A program made the position numbers and the translations under genes. Shown piece after piece: positions 56,475-64,000 of a DNA stretch of 64,000 nt (within the stretch, counting starts at the first letter, position 1; each line of letters starts with the position of its first letter). Below the pieces are notes generated by a model. It did no database searches, was not told the origin of the DNA, and saw nothing but the letters and a program-made list of their open reading frames with translations. The stretch lies in contig NZ_JARVKV010000016.1 in the NCBI RefSeq assembly GCF_029813835.1, positions 27,629 to 91,628 on the forward strand, read 5' to 3'. The DNA is from Streptomyces sp. DH37 (GTDB lineage Bacteria; Actinomycetota; Actinomycetes; Streptomycetales; Streptomycetaceae).

Positions 56475-57335
56475 CCCGTCGGCGGTCCCGAAGAGGCGGC
56501 GCGGGTTGCCGGTGAGCATCGCGGTGATCCGCTCCTCGGTCACGCCGCGCTCCCGTACGCAGGGCAGCGCCTCCTGGCCGATGCGCAGGTGGTGCCACTG
56601 CGGGAGGAAGGCCATGACGTCCGGGGCGATCCAGTCGATGGAGCAGGCGGCGTCGGCGAGTTCGGCGAGGTGGTCGCAGTCGGCGGTGTCGCCGCTGTGG
56701 CCCAGGACGACACGGCAGGGATCGACGCCCCCCTCCTCGCACAGCACCCGCCTCACCTCCAGCCCGGTCCGGCTGCCGGGGTGGGTGCGCGCGGTGACGG
56801 GGACTCCGGTGCGATGGTGGGCCGCGGCGACGGCGCGCATCACGCGCTCGACGCCCGCCGTCATGCCCTGCTCGTCGATGGCGCACGTGAGCATGCCCAC
56901 CCGCACCCCGGTGTCCGCGACGCCCTCGGTGACGTCGCGGACGAACATCTCCACCACGGGGTCGGGCACCTCGGCGCCCGGCGCCTGGTTCAGGGCCGGT
57001 CCGCGGCGGCGGAAGAAGAAGGAGACGTCGTCGTAGGTGTACGGCCCGGTGGCCACGACGATGTTCGGCTCGGGCACCCGCTCGGCCGTGCGCAGGACGC
57101 GGGGGACGTACCGGCCCAGCCCGACGACGGTGGGGCCGACGATCGCGCGCACGCCCGAGGCGGCCAGGGCGCGCGGTTTCTCCACCGCGTCGGCGACCCG
57201 CTCCTCCTCGCTCCCCCACTCCTCCGGGTGGTTGGCCCGGACGTCGGCGGTGAGCGCGGGGATGTGCTCGGGCACGGAGGCGCGGCCCAGCGCGGCCGTG
57301 TCGACGGGGCCGAGTGCGGTGTTCACCTGGATCAT
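56454..57335 (-). CDS. phosphotriesterase-family protein lacking all catalytic metal ligands
   Basis: A 293-aa protein clearly related to PTE-like lactonases (ANHPEEWGSEEERVADAVEK, ATGPYTYDDVSFFF, VLGHSGDTADCDHLAELADA). Where active members have HEH it reads VPEH; the carboxylated Lys in LKCAID is Thr (LTCAID); VxTHTH-type His reads VTARTH; and the block that should hold GMDRFG and the catalytic SHDA is missing (LADAACSIDWIAPDVMAFLP joins the flanks directly, roughly 40 residues lost). The frame is still open, so this is a dead enzyme or a decaying gene. GAGGAG lies about 10 bases before ATG 57335. Its last residues come from the boundary repeat. Confidence 0.8.
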   Translation of the reverse strand: MIQVNTALGPVDTAALGRASVPEHIPALTADVRANHPEEWGSEEERVADAVEKPRALAASGVRAIVGPTVVGLGRYVPRVLRTAERVPEPNIVVATGPYTYDDVSFFFRRRGPALNQAPGAEVPDPVVEMFVRDVTEGVADTGVRVGMLTCAIDEQGMTAGVERVMRAVAAAHHRTGVPVTARTHPGSRTGLEVRRVLCEEGGVDPCRVVLGHSGDTADCDHLAELADAACSIDWIAPDVMAFLPQWHHLRIGQEALPCVRERGVTEERITAMLTGNPRRLFGTADGPAGSGG

Positions 57336-57500
57336 CGGGCACGGCTCCTCGCCGGCGGACGCGCGGGGCGGGGCCGCGGCGGCGGTGACCGCCGAGCACA
57401 GGCACCGTGTCGAGCGGTGATCAACAGATGCGCCGCCCCTTCCTCCACCCCGCCGGCCAGGCGTTTGTCGGGTTCCGGGCCGCGGGTTAGTGTCGCCCCC

Positions 57501-58094
57501 ATGACCGCCGACCCCGTCCGCACCCGGGTGCGCCTGAGCGCCGAGGACCGCCGCGGGCAGCTGATCGGCATCGGGCTGAGGCTGCTGGTCACCCGCCCCA
57601 TCCACGAGCTGTCGATCCACGAGGTGGCCGCCGAGGCCGGCATCTCGCGCGGCCTGCTGTTCCACTACTTCCCGACCAAGCGCGACTACTACGTCGCGGT
57701 GGTCCGGGCCGCCGGGCAGCGGTTGCTGGGCCACACCCGCCTGCCCGAGGAGGGCGGGCCCGAGGAGCGGGTGCGCGCCGTCGTCGAGGGCTTCACCGGC
57801 TTCGTACGGCGCCGCCGCGCCAACTACGTGGCCCTGGTGCGCGCCGGGGCGGGCGGGGACGAGTTGGTGGTGGAGGTCTTCGAGGGCATCCGCGCCACGC
57901 TGGCCGAGCGGATCCTGACGGCGCTGGGCGAGCCGTCCCCCGACCCGCTGGTACGGCTGGCGGTGCGCGGCTGGCTGGCCATGGCGGAGGAGATGGCGAT
58001 CGAGGCCGGGGACGAGGTCGCGACCGGAGAGCTGGTCGGCTTCCTCGTGGACGGTCTCGGCCGGCTGCTCGCGCCGCTCACCCCGCCGCGCTGA
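57501..58094 (+). CDS. TetR-family regulator
   Basis: A 197-aa TetR protein. Residues about 30-70 give the helix-turn-helix: IHEVAAEAGISRGLLFHYFP followed by TKRDYYVAVV. The C-terminal ligand domain is unremarkable. TTAGTG about ten bases before the ATG may be a -10 element, giving a leaderless message. It is upstream of the acyl-CoA dehydrogenase operon in the same direction, 145 bases away, with a dyad between; it probably represses that operon until an acyl-CoA or related ligand binds (inference). Confidence 0.86.
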   Translation: MTADPVRTRVRLSAEDRRGQLIGIGLRLLVTRPIHELSIHEVAAEAGISRGLLFHYFPTKRDYYVAVVRAAGQRLLGHTRLPEEGGPEERVRAVVEGFTGFVRRRRANYVALVRAGAGGDELVVEVFEGIRATLAERILTALGEPSPDPLVRLAVRGWLAMAEEMAIEAGDEVATGELVGFLVDGLGRLLAPLTPPR

Positions 58095-58150
58095 CGTTCC
58101 GGCGCCCGCCCGGGGCCGGGAGTGATCCGGGCCACCCCGCTCCCCCGCTA

Positions 58151-58168
58151 TTGAGTACCGCTCAGTAC
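58151..58168 (+). promoter_or_regulatory. likely TetR operator of the acyl-CoA dehydrogenase operon
   Basis: TTGAGTACCGCTCAGTAC contains TGAG-TACCG-CTCA and the direct GTAC pair, in the only AT-richer part of the gap, about 70-90 bases before the dehydrogenase start. Confidence 0.5.
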
Positions 58169-58239
58169 GTTGGCTACGCTCGCCGTCACAGCGACACCGA
58201 CCCGGGCGCCCCCGGGCGCATCCGAGCAAGGAGCCGGTC

Positions 58240-59457
58240 GTGGACTTCGCCCACTCGCGGCGGGCGCGGGAGTACATCGAGCGCGTCGCCGCATTCGTCG
58301 ACACCGAGATCGTCCCCCGCGAACGCGAGTACCTCGACGCCCTGCGCGGCCGGGCCGACCGGTGGGCGGTCCCGCCGCTGATGGGGGAGCTCAAGGCCAG
58401 GGCCCGCGAACAGGGCCTGTGGAACCTCTTCCTGTCCGACGAGCGGTACGGCCCCGGCCTGAGCGTGTCGGAGTACGCACCGCTGGCCGAGCTGATGGGC
58501 CGCTCCCTCATCGCGCCCGAGGTGTTCAACTGCAACGCCCCCGACACCGGCAACGCCGAGGTCCTGCTGCACCACGGCAGCGACGAGCAGCGCGAGCGGT
58601 GGCTGGAGCCCCTGCTGGACGGGCGCGTCCGCTCGGCGTTCTGCATGACCGAACCGGGGGTCGCCTCCTCGGACGCCACCACCATGGAGGCCACCGCCGT
58701 CCTGGACGGGGACGAGGTGGTGGTCGACGGGCGCAAGTGGTGGAGCACCGGGATCGGGCATCCCGACTGCCGGTTCGTCGTCTTCATGGGGCTGACGGAC
58801 CCCGGCGCCCACCGCCACCGCAGGCACTCGATGGTGCTGGTGCCCCTCGACGCACCCGGCGTGCGGATCGAGCGGATGCTGCCCGTCCTCGGCTACCTGG
58901 ACGAGCCCTACGGCCACGGCGAGGTGTCCTTCACCGGTGTGCGCCTGCCGAGCAGCGCGATCATCGCCGGGCCCGGCCGCGGCTTCGAGATCGCCCAGGG
59001 CAGGCTGGGGCCCGGCCGCATCCACCACTGCATGCGCCTGATCGGAATGGCCGAGCGCGCCCTGGAACTGGCCTGCCGCCGCGCGACCGGGCGCGTCGCG
59101 TTCGGCAAGCCGCTGGCCAACCTCGGCGGCAACCGGGAGCGCATCGCCCGGGCCCGCATCGCGATCGACCAGGCCCGCCTGCAGGTCCTGCACACCGCCT
59201 GGCTGCTGGACACCGCCGGACCGCTGGGCGCCGTCGGGCAGCTCTCCCAGGTCAAGGCGGCCGTCCCCGCCATGGCGCAGGAGATCGTCGACACGGCCAT
59301 CCAGCTGCACGGCGGCGCCGGACTGTCCGACGACACCCCGCTGGCCGGTTTCCTGGCCGCCGCCCGGGCGCTGCGGCTGGCCGACGGCCCCGACGAGGTG
59401 CACCTGGGCGTCGTCGCGAAGCTGGAACTCTCCAAGTACCACGAGGAGCGGCCGTGA
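58240..59457 (+). CDS. acyl-CoA dehydrogenase
   Basis: A 405-aa flavoprotein. AFCMTEPGVASSDATTMEAT binds FAD, GVRLPSSAIIAGPGRGFEIA and RIHHCMRLIGMAERALELAC are mid-domain landmarks, and ELHGGAGLSDD-type AIQLHGGAGLSDDTPLAGFL closes it. The conserved catalytic Glu of straight-chain enzymes is not obvious at its usual place, as in the ACAD10/11-like group. That group pairs with APH-type kinases, and one is in this operon. AAGGAG six bases before GTG 58240. Confidence 0.92.
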   Translation: MDFAHSRRAREYIERVAAFVDTEIVPREREYLDALRGRADRWAVPPLMGELKARAREQGLWNLFLSDERYGPGLSVSEYAPLAELMGRSLIAPEVFNCNAPDTGNAEVLLHHGSDEQRERWLEPLLDGRVRSAFCMTEPGVASSDATTMEATAVLDGDEVVVDGRKWWSTGIGHPDCRFVVFMGLTDPGAHRHRRHSMVLVPLDAPGVRIERMLPVLGYLDEPYGHGEVSFTGVRLPSSAIIAGPGRGFEIAQGRLGPGRIHHCMRLIGMAERALELACRRATGRVAFGKPLANLGGNRERIARARIAIDQARLQVLHTAWLLDTAGPLGAVGQLSQVKAAVPAMAQEIVDTAIQLHGGAGLSDDTPLAGFLAAARALRLADGPDEVHLGVVAKLELSKYHEERP

Positions 59458-60320
59458 ACACGAGCACGGGAACCCGGGTGCTGGTCACCGGCGCCGCCTC
59501 CGGCCTGGGCCGGGCGATCGCCGCGCACTACGCGGCGGCCGGCTGCCGGGTGCTGGTCACCGATCTGGCCGAGCCCGCCGCACCGCCGGCGGGCGAGGTC
59601 TCCTGGCACCGGCTGGACGTGCGCTCCGATGAGGAGTGGGCCGCGGTCCGCGACTGGTGCGAGGAGCACTGGGGCGGCCTGGACGTCCTGGTCAACAACG
59701 CGGGCGTCGCCGCGGCGGGGCGCGTGGAGCGGATCGAGGCCGCCGACTGGGACTGGATCCTGGACATCAACCTGGGCGGCGCCGTGCGCGGCTGCCGCGC
59801 CTTCGTCCCCCTCCTCAAGCGCCAGGGCGGCGGGCACATCGTCAACATCGCCTCGCTGGCGGGACTGATGAACCTGCCGGGGATGTCCTCCTACAACGTC
59901 TCCAAGGCCGCCGTGATCTCCCTGTCGGAGACCCTGCGCCACGAGCTGGCCCCCTGGGGCGTCCACACCACCGTGGTCTGCCCCGGCTTCGTGCCCACCG
60001 CCCTCGACACCGGCCTGCGCAGCCCCGACCCGGTCCTCGCCCACCAGGCCGCCCGCATGATCCGGCGCGGCACCGTCACCCCGGAGCAGGTCGCCGAGCA
60101 GGTCGCCGCGGCCGTCGCCGGGCGCCGCTTCCTGGTCCTCACCCACCCCGAGGGACGCCGGGCGGTGCGGATCAGGCGCCTGTGGCCCTCCCTGGTGGAC
60201 CGGCGCATCGCCCGGATGTGGCGGCGCACCCGGGCGAAGCTGGAGGAGCAGGACGCCGCCGGCCCGACGCGGGATCCGGCACGGGGCACCGCGCACGACA
60301 CACAGGAGCACACGGCATGA
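59454..60320 (+). CDS. short-chain dehydrogenase/reductase
   Basis: A 288-aa classical SDR: TGAASGLGRAIAAHYA (NAD(P) binding), DVLVNNAGVAAAG, IASLAGLMNLPGMSSYNVSK with catalytic Ser, Tyr and Lys (YNVSK). Asp in LVTDLAEP suggests NAD preference. GTG start overlaps the dehydrogenase stop (GTGA). The C-terminal 40 residues are basic and extend the usual length. Confidence 0.9.
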   Translation: MNTSTGTRVLVTGAASGLGRAIAAHYAAAGCRVLVTDLAEPAAPPAGEVSWHRLDVRSDEEWAAVRDWCEEHWGGLDVLVNNAGVAAAGRVERIEAADWDWILDINLGGAVRGCRAFVPLLKRQGGGHIVNIASLAGLMNLPGMSSYNVSKAAVISLSETLRHELAPWGVHTTVVCPGFVPTALDTGLRSPDPVLAHQAARMIRRGTVTPEQVAEQVAAAVAGRRFLVLTHPEGRRAVRIRRLWPSLVDRRIARMWRRTRAKLEEQDAAGPTRDPARGTAHDTQEHTA

Positions 60321-61069
60321 GCACCCGACGGAACATCCTCATCACCGGGGCCAGCGCCGGGCTGGGCGAGCGGATGGCCCACGAGTTCGCCGCCCGGGGG
60401 CGCAACCTCGCCCTGTGCGCACGCCGCACCGACCGCCTGGAGCGGCTGCGCGGGGAGCTGCTGGCCGCCCACCCCGGCATCACGGTCGCGGTGCGCGCGC
60501 TCGACGTCAACGACCACGACGCCGTCTTCGAGGTCTTCCGCGCCTTCCGCAGCGATCTGGGCTCCCTGGACCGGGTCGTCGTCAACGCCGGCCTCGGCAA
60601 GGGCCAGCCGATCGGCACCGGCCGCTTCGACGCCAACCTCCAGACCGCGCGGACCAACTTCACCGCCGCCCTCGCCCAGTGCGAGGCGGCCGTGGAGGCC
60701 TTCCGCGACCAGCGTGCCGGCCACCTGGTCGTCGTGTCCTCCATGAGCGCCATGCGCGGCCTGCCCCGCAACCTCACCGCGTACGCGGCCAGCAAGGCCG
60801 GCGTCGCCGCGCTCGCCGAGGGCATCCGCGCCGAGCTGCTGCGCACCCCGATCAAGGTCACCACCCTCTTCCCCGGCTACATCGCCTCCGAGATGAGCGG
60901 CTCCGCCGCCCGGACGCCGCTGATGGTCTCCACCGAGAAGGGGGTGCGCGCCATGGTGCGGGCCATCGAGGCCGAGCCCGCCAAGGCCAAGGTCCCCGCC
61001 TGGCCCTGGGTCCCCCTGGGCTTCGCCATGCGCCACCTGCCCCTGGGCGTCGTGGCGAGGATGAGCTGA
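60317..61069 (+). CDS. short-chain dehydrogenase/reductase
   Basis: A 250-aa classical SDR: TGASAGLGERMAHEFA, then RVVVNAGLGKGQP instead of the usual NNAG, VVSSMSAMRGLPRNLTAYAASK with Tyr-x3-Lys. Arg-Arg in CARRTDRLERL indicates NADP preference. C-terminal WVPLGFAMRHLPLG is hydrophobic and may touch the membrane. ATGA overlap with the preceding SDR. Confidence 0.9.
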   Translation: MSTRRNILITGASAGLGERMAHEFAARGRNLALCARRTDRLERLRGELLAAHPGITVAVRALDVNDHDAVFEVFRAFRSDLGSLDRVVVNAGLGKGQPIGTGRFDANLQTARTNFTAALAQCEAAVEAFRDQRAGHLVVVSSMSAMRGLPRNLTAYAASKAGVAALAEGIRAELLRTPIKVTTLFPGYIASEMSGSAARTPLMVSTEKGVRAMVRAIEAEPAKAKVPAWPWVPLGFAMRHLPLGVVARMS

Positions 61070-61070
61070 C

Positions 61071-62174
61071 GTGAGCGCCTCCCCCGCCTCCCCCGCCTCC
61101 CCCTCCCCCTCCCCCGCCTCCTCCGACGGGCGGCGCGCCGTACGCGCCGAGGACGCCTTCGACACCGCCCGGGTCGACGCCTGGCTCAAGGAGCGCCTGG
61201 ACGGCCTCACCGGCACCCCCGAGGTCACCCAGTTCTCCGGCGGCGCCTCCAACCTCACCTATCTGCTGCGCTACCCCGGCGCCGAGCTGGTCCTGCGCCG
61301 TCCGCCGGCCGGCCGCAAGGCGTCCTCGGCGCACGACATGGCCCGCGAGTACCGCGTGCAGGAGCGGCTGCGGCCGGTCTTCCCGTACGTGCCCGCCGTC
61401 CGGGCCCTGTGCCGGGACCCGGAGGTCGCCGGCGGCGACTTCTACGTCATGGACCGCGTGCCCGGCCTGATCCTGCGCGGCCGCCTCCCCGAGGGGGTGA
61501 CGCTGGACCGCGCGCGGGCGCGCCGGCTCTCGGAAACCTTCGTCGACACCCTCGCCGACCTGCACGGCGTCGACGCCGAGGCCGCCGGCCTGGGCGACCT
61601 GGGCAGGGGCACGGGCTACGTACGGCGCCAGGTGGAGGGCTGGACCCGCCGCTACGCCCAGGCCCGCACCTGGAACACGCCGCGCTTCGGCCGGGTGACC
61701 GCCTGGCTCGCGGACAACCGGCCCGAGGACGTGGCCACCTGTGTGATCCACAACGACTGGCGGCTGGACAACATCGTCCTGGACCCCGGCGACCTGCGCG
61801 TGACCGGCGTCCTGGACTGGGAGATGGCCACCCTCGGCGACCCGCTGATGGACCTCGGCGGCGCCCTCGCCTACTGGGTCCAGGCCGACGACGACCGGAT
61901 GGCGCGCGCCACCCGCCGCCAGCCCAGCCATCTGCCCGGCATGCTCACCCGCGCCGAGATCGTCGAGCGCTACTGCGACCGCACCGGCCTGCCGGCGGAC
62001 AACTGGGCCTTCTACGAGGTCTTCGGGCTGTTCCGGCTGGCCGCGATCGCCCAGCAGATCTACTACCGCTACCACCACGGGCAGACCCGCAACCCGGCGT
62101 TCCGGAACCTGTGGCTGGCGGTGAACTACCTGCACCGGCGCTGCCGCCGCGTCATCGCCCGGGCGGACCGCTGA
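61071..62174 (+). CDS. APH-type phosphotransferase associated with acyl-CoA dehydrogenase
   Basis: A 367-aa kinase-fold protein with TQFSGGASNLTYLLRYPGAE (nucleotide loop), VLRRPPAG, catalytic VIHNDWRLDNIVLD and metal loop VLDWEMATLGDPLMDLG. This is the ACAD10/11-linked branch, shown in some bacteria and mitochondria to phosphorylate 4-hydroxyacyl-CoA before rearrangement and oxidation. Adjacent ACAD and SDRs fit such a pathway. Residues 2-15 are a Ser/Pro/Ala repeat (SASPASPASPSPSPASS), so the true start may lie slightly downstream. Begins one base after the SDR stop. Confidence 0.88.
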   Translation: MSASPASPASPSPSPASSDGRRAVRAEDAFDTARVDAWLKERLDGLTGTPEVTQFSGGASNLTYLLRYPGAELVLRRPPAGRKASSAHDMAREYRVQERLRPVFPYVPAVRALCRDPEVAGGDFYVMDRVPGLILRGRLPEGVTLDRARARRLSETFVDTLADLHGVDAEAAGLGDLGRGTGYVRRQVEGWTRRYAQARTWNTPRFGRVTAWLADNRPEDVATCVIHNDWRLDNIVLDPGDLRVTGVLDWEMATLGDPLMDLGGALAYWVQADDDRMARATRRQPSHLPGMLTRAEIVERYCDRTGLPADNWAFYEVFGLFRLAAIAQQIYYRYHHGQTRNPAFRNLWLAVNYLHRRCRRVIARADR

Positions 62175-62248
62175 ACGGCGGTCCCCGACACCACCCCGAC
62201 AGCATCCCGACAGCACCCCGGACAGCATCCCGGAAGCAGGAGGCAGCG

Positions 62249-62908
62249 ATGCCGGTCATCCATCTGGTACGCCACGGTCAGGCGTCGTTCGGCGCCCGGA
62301 CGGCACAGGGGTACGACGTGCTGTCGGACCTCGGCCGCAGACAGGCGGAGGCCGCCGGGGCCGAACTGGCCCGGCGCGCACCGCGCGACCCCGTCGTGGT
62401 CTGCGGCACCCTCAGCCGGCAGCGCGACACGGCCGGCATCATCGTCGAGGCCGCCGGCCTGACCGGGCCGCCGCGCACCGACCCGCGCTGGAACGAGTAC
62501 GACCACCTCGACCTCCTCAGGCGTTACGGCGCCGCCCCCGCCGGGGCTCCCGCCGACTCGCGCTCCGTCCAGCCGCTGCTGGACCGCGCGCTGCTGGCGT
62601 GGATCGGCGACGCGGACGAGGGCGGCTGGCGGCGGTTCGCCTCCGGCGCCGCCGACGCGCTGCGGGAGCTGGCCGACGGGCTCGGGCCCGGGCGCGACGC
62701 GGTGGTGGTCACCTCCGGCGGGGTGCTGGCGGCCCTGTGCGGGGGCCTGCTGTCCGCGCCCCCGGCCGGCGTGGTGGCGCTGAACCGGGTGGCCGTCAAC
62801 GCCGCGATCACCACCGTCGTCGCGGGCTCGTCCGGCATCAGCCTGCTGTCCTTCAACGACCACGCGCACGTCACCGGGGACCGGCGGGAGCTGCTCACCT
62901 ACCGCTGA
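62249..62908 (+). CDS. histidine phosphatase family protein
   Basis: A 219-aa protein of the phosphoglycerate mutase-like superfamily: LVRHGQASFG with catalytic His, CGTLSRQRDTAGIIV with the Arg, and TSGGVLAALC where the usual second His (SHGG) is replaced by Ser-Gly-Gly. A later NDHAHVTG ends the domain. The replaced His could reduce activity. GCAGGAGG precedes ATG 62249. Possibly it removes the phosphate added by the upstream kinase (inference). Confidence 0.85.
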   Translation: MPVIHLVRHGQASFGARTAQGYDVLSDLGRRQAEAAGAELARRAPRDPVVVCGTLSRQRDTAGIIVEAAGLTGPPRTDPRWNEYDHLDLLRRYGAAPAGAPADSRSVQPLLDRALLAWIGDADEGGWRRFASGAADALRELADGLGPGRDAVVVTSGGVLAALCGGLLSAPPAGVVALNRVAVNAAITTVVAGSSGISLLSFNDHAHVTGDRRELLTYR

Positions 62909-62959
62909 TCCCGCCCCTCCCCGTCCACGGTCCACGCCTCCGGAAGGAACCCTCACCCC

Positions 62960-63934
62960 ATGCGCGCAGTACAGGTGGTATCCCTCGACGGGCCCGGCGC
63001 CGTACGGGTCGCCGACGTCGACGCCCCGCGGCCGGGACCGGGCCAGGTGCTCATCGACGTCCACGCCGCGGGCGTCACCTATCCGGACGTCCTGCTGACC
63101 CGGGGGCAGTACCAGCTCAGGCCCGACCCGCCGTTCGTCCCCGGCTCGGAGGTGGCCGGCACCGTCCACAGCGCCCCCGGGGGCAGCGGTCTGGCGCCGG
63201 GCGACCGCGTGGCCGCCTTCCCCGGTTTCGGCGGTTTCGCCGAGCAGGTCGCCGCCGACCCGGCGGTCGTCTTCCCGCTGCCGGAGCGCCTGTCGTTCAC
63301 GGCCGGCGCCGGGGTGCCGATGAACTGCCTGACGGTCCACTTCGCCCTGACCCGCCGGGGGCGGCTGCGCGCGGGCGAGACGGTGCTGGTGCACGGGGCG
63401 GCGGGCGGCGTGGGCACGGCGGCGGTGCAATTGGCGCGCGCCCTGGGCGCGCGGGTGATCGCGGTGGTCTCCACCGGCGCCAAGGCGGAGACCGCCCGCC
63501 GCGCCGGGGCCCACGAGACGGTACCGGTGGAGGGGTTCCGCCGGGCGGTGGCCGAACTGACCGGCGGGCGGGGCGTCGACGTCGTCGTCGACCCGGTCGG
63601 CGGGGACCGGTTCACCGACTCGCTGCGCAGCCTCGCTCCCGAGGGCCGCCTGCTGGTCATCGGTTTCACCGGCGGGGAGATCCCCACCGTCAAGGTCAAC
63701 CGGCTGCTGCTGAACAACGTCGAGGTCGTCGGCGTCGGCTGGGGCGCGTTCTGGCTGCCCCGGCCGGAGTACCTGCGCGAGCAGTGGGACGAGATCCTGC
63801 CCCGCCTGGAGGACGGCGGACTCGACCCGCTGATCGGCTCGGTCCACCCCCTGGAGGGGGCCGCGGACGCGCTGCGCGAGCTCGACGGGCGCGGCGCGGC
63901 GGGCAAGGTCGTCCTGCGCGTACGGGAGGACTGA
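62960..63934 (+). CDS. NADPH:quinone oxidoreductase (zinc-free MDR family)
   Basis: A 324-aa MDR protein without the Zn-binding Cys/His ligands of alcohol dehydrogenases. VLVHGAAGGVGTAAVQLARA is the NADPH loop; VDPVGGDRFTDSLRSLAPEG and FGWxxFW-like VGVGWGAFWLPRP are typical of the QOR/enoyl reductase branch. AAGGA nine bases before ATG 62960. Last gene of the operon, 51 bases from its neighbour, with a hairpin afterwards. Confidence 0.9.
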   Translation: MRAVQVVSLDGPGAVRVADVDAPRPGPGQVLIDVHAAGVTYPDVLLTRGQYQLRPDPPFVPGSEVAGTVHSAPGGSGLAPGDRVAAFPGFGGFAEQVAADPAVVFPLPERLSFTAGAGVPMNCLTVHFALTRRGRLRAGETVLVHGAAGGVGTAAVQLARALGARVIAVVSTGAKAETARRAGAHETVPVEGFRRAVAELTGGRGVDVVVDPVGGDRFTDSLRSLAPEGRLLVIGFTGGEIPTVKVNRLLLNNVEVVGVGWGAFWLPRPEYLREQWDEILPRLEDGGLDPLIGSVHPLEGAADALRELDGRGAAGKVVLRVRED

Positions 63935-63980
63935 ACGCGCGCCCGCCCGCGGGGGCGGGGCGCGGAACGGAGGCCGCCCC

Positions 63981-64000
63981 GGCCGGACGTGCGTCCGGCC
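63981..64000 (+). terminator. hairpin at the right edge
   Basis: GGCCGGAC-GTGC-GTCCGGCC, 8-bp arms (9 if the loop is tightened), 46 bases after the quinone reductase stop, ending exactly at the window edge. Confidence 0.55.

Overview
The window is very GC-rich, with third codon positions close to saturated for G/C, frequent GTG starts and many ATGA/GTGA stop-start overlaps. Together with the gene families present (DUF397 with a DUF5753-type XRE regulator, DUF574 methyltransferases, MEDS/RsbA anti-sigma proteins, DUF6153, SPW-repeat protein) this points to a Streptomyces or closely related actinomycete chromosome. No rRNA, tRNA, CRISPR array, IS element or phage gene was recognised.

Layout. 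1-6.1 kb: the start of a PAS-type sensor running off the left edge, a STAS antagonist, a Ser/Thr kinase with TPRs, a DUF4383 membrane protein and an MBL-fold hydrolase. 6.1-13.7 kb: a partner-switching block. A five-gene minus-strand stressosome operon (rsbR-rsbS-rsbT, an RsbT-like/RsbX fusion, a SpoIIE-type phosphatase) is followed by a MarR regulator, a second SpoIIE phosphatase and a MEDS/HATPase anti-sigma protein. 14.0-20.2 kb: reactive-sulfur handling. It holds a persulfide dioxygenase-rhodanese fusion behind a CsoR/CstR-type operator, a membrane rhodanese, a TauE exporter, thioredoxin and a CstR-type sensor. An erythromycin esterase/tandem-MerR divergent pair lies inside it. 20.3-27.5 kb: a minus-strand Mrp cation/proton antiporter operon headed by a membrane-anchored UspA protein and closed by an AI-2E family transporter. 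28-31.5 kb: a tandem UspA protein and a PTS-type dihydroxyacetone kinase operon (dhaKLM).

31.5-44 kb is an accessory, decaying stretch. It has a frameshifted ATP-binding gene beside an intact XRE/DUF397 pair, two DUF574 methyltransferases (one has lost its stop and reads into an acyltransferase), a sigma factor with its partner, GlsB/YeaQ, VOC and BBE-type genes. It also has at least three broken genes: two GNATs and an APH-family remnant. It is rich in hairpins and 9-bp tandem repeats.

44.0-56.5 kb is a metal/ion island. It contains an ArsR regulator, DUF6153, DUF305, a Cys-rich four-helix copper-binding protein, a K+ channel with an antiporter, a secreted His-rich protein divergent from copZ-copA with CsoR-type operators, then small membrane proteins (SPW, DUF421, DUF1622). 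The island is bounded by two direct copies of a ~291-bp, ~97% identical non-coding element, each of which also supplies the last codons of the neighbouring minus-strand gene. The right-hand neighbour is a phosphotriesterase homologue that has lost all recognisable metal ligands.

57.5-64 kb is a TetR-controlled catabolic-looking operon: acyl-CoA dehydrogenase, two SDRs, APH-type kinase, histidine phosphatase and quinone oxidoreductase.

The genes mostly concern stress sensing (partner switching, UspA, GlsB) and homeostasis of sulfane sulfur, sodium, potassium and copper. The strongest candidate for something not yet described is the repeat-bounded copper island and its boundary element.
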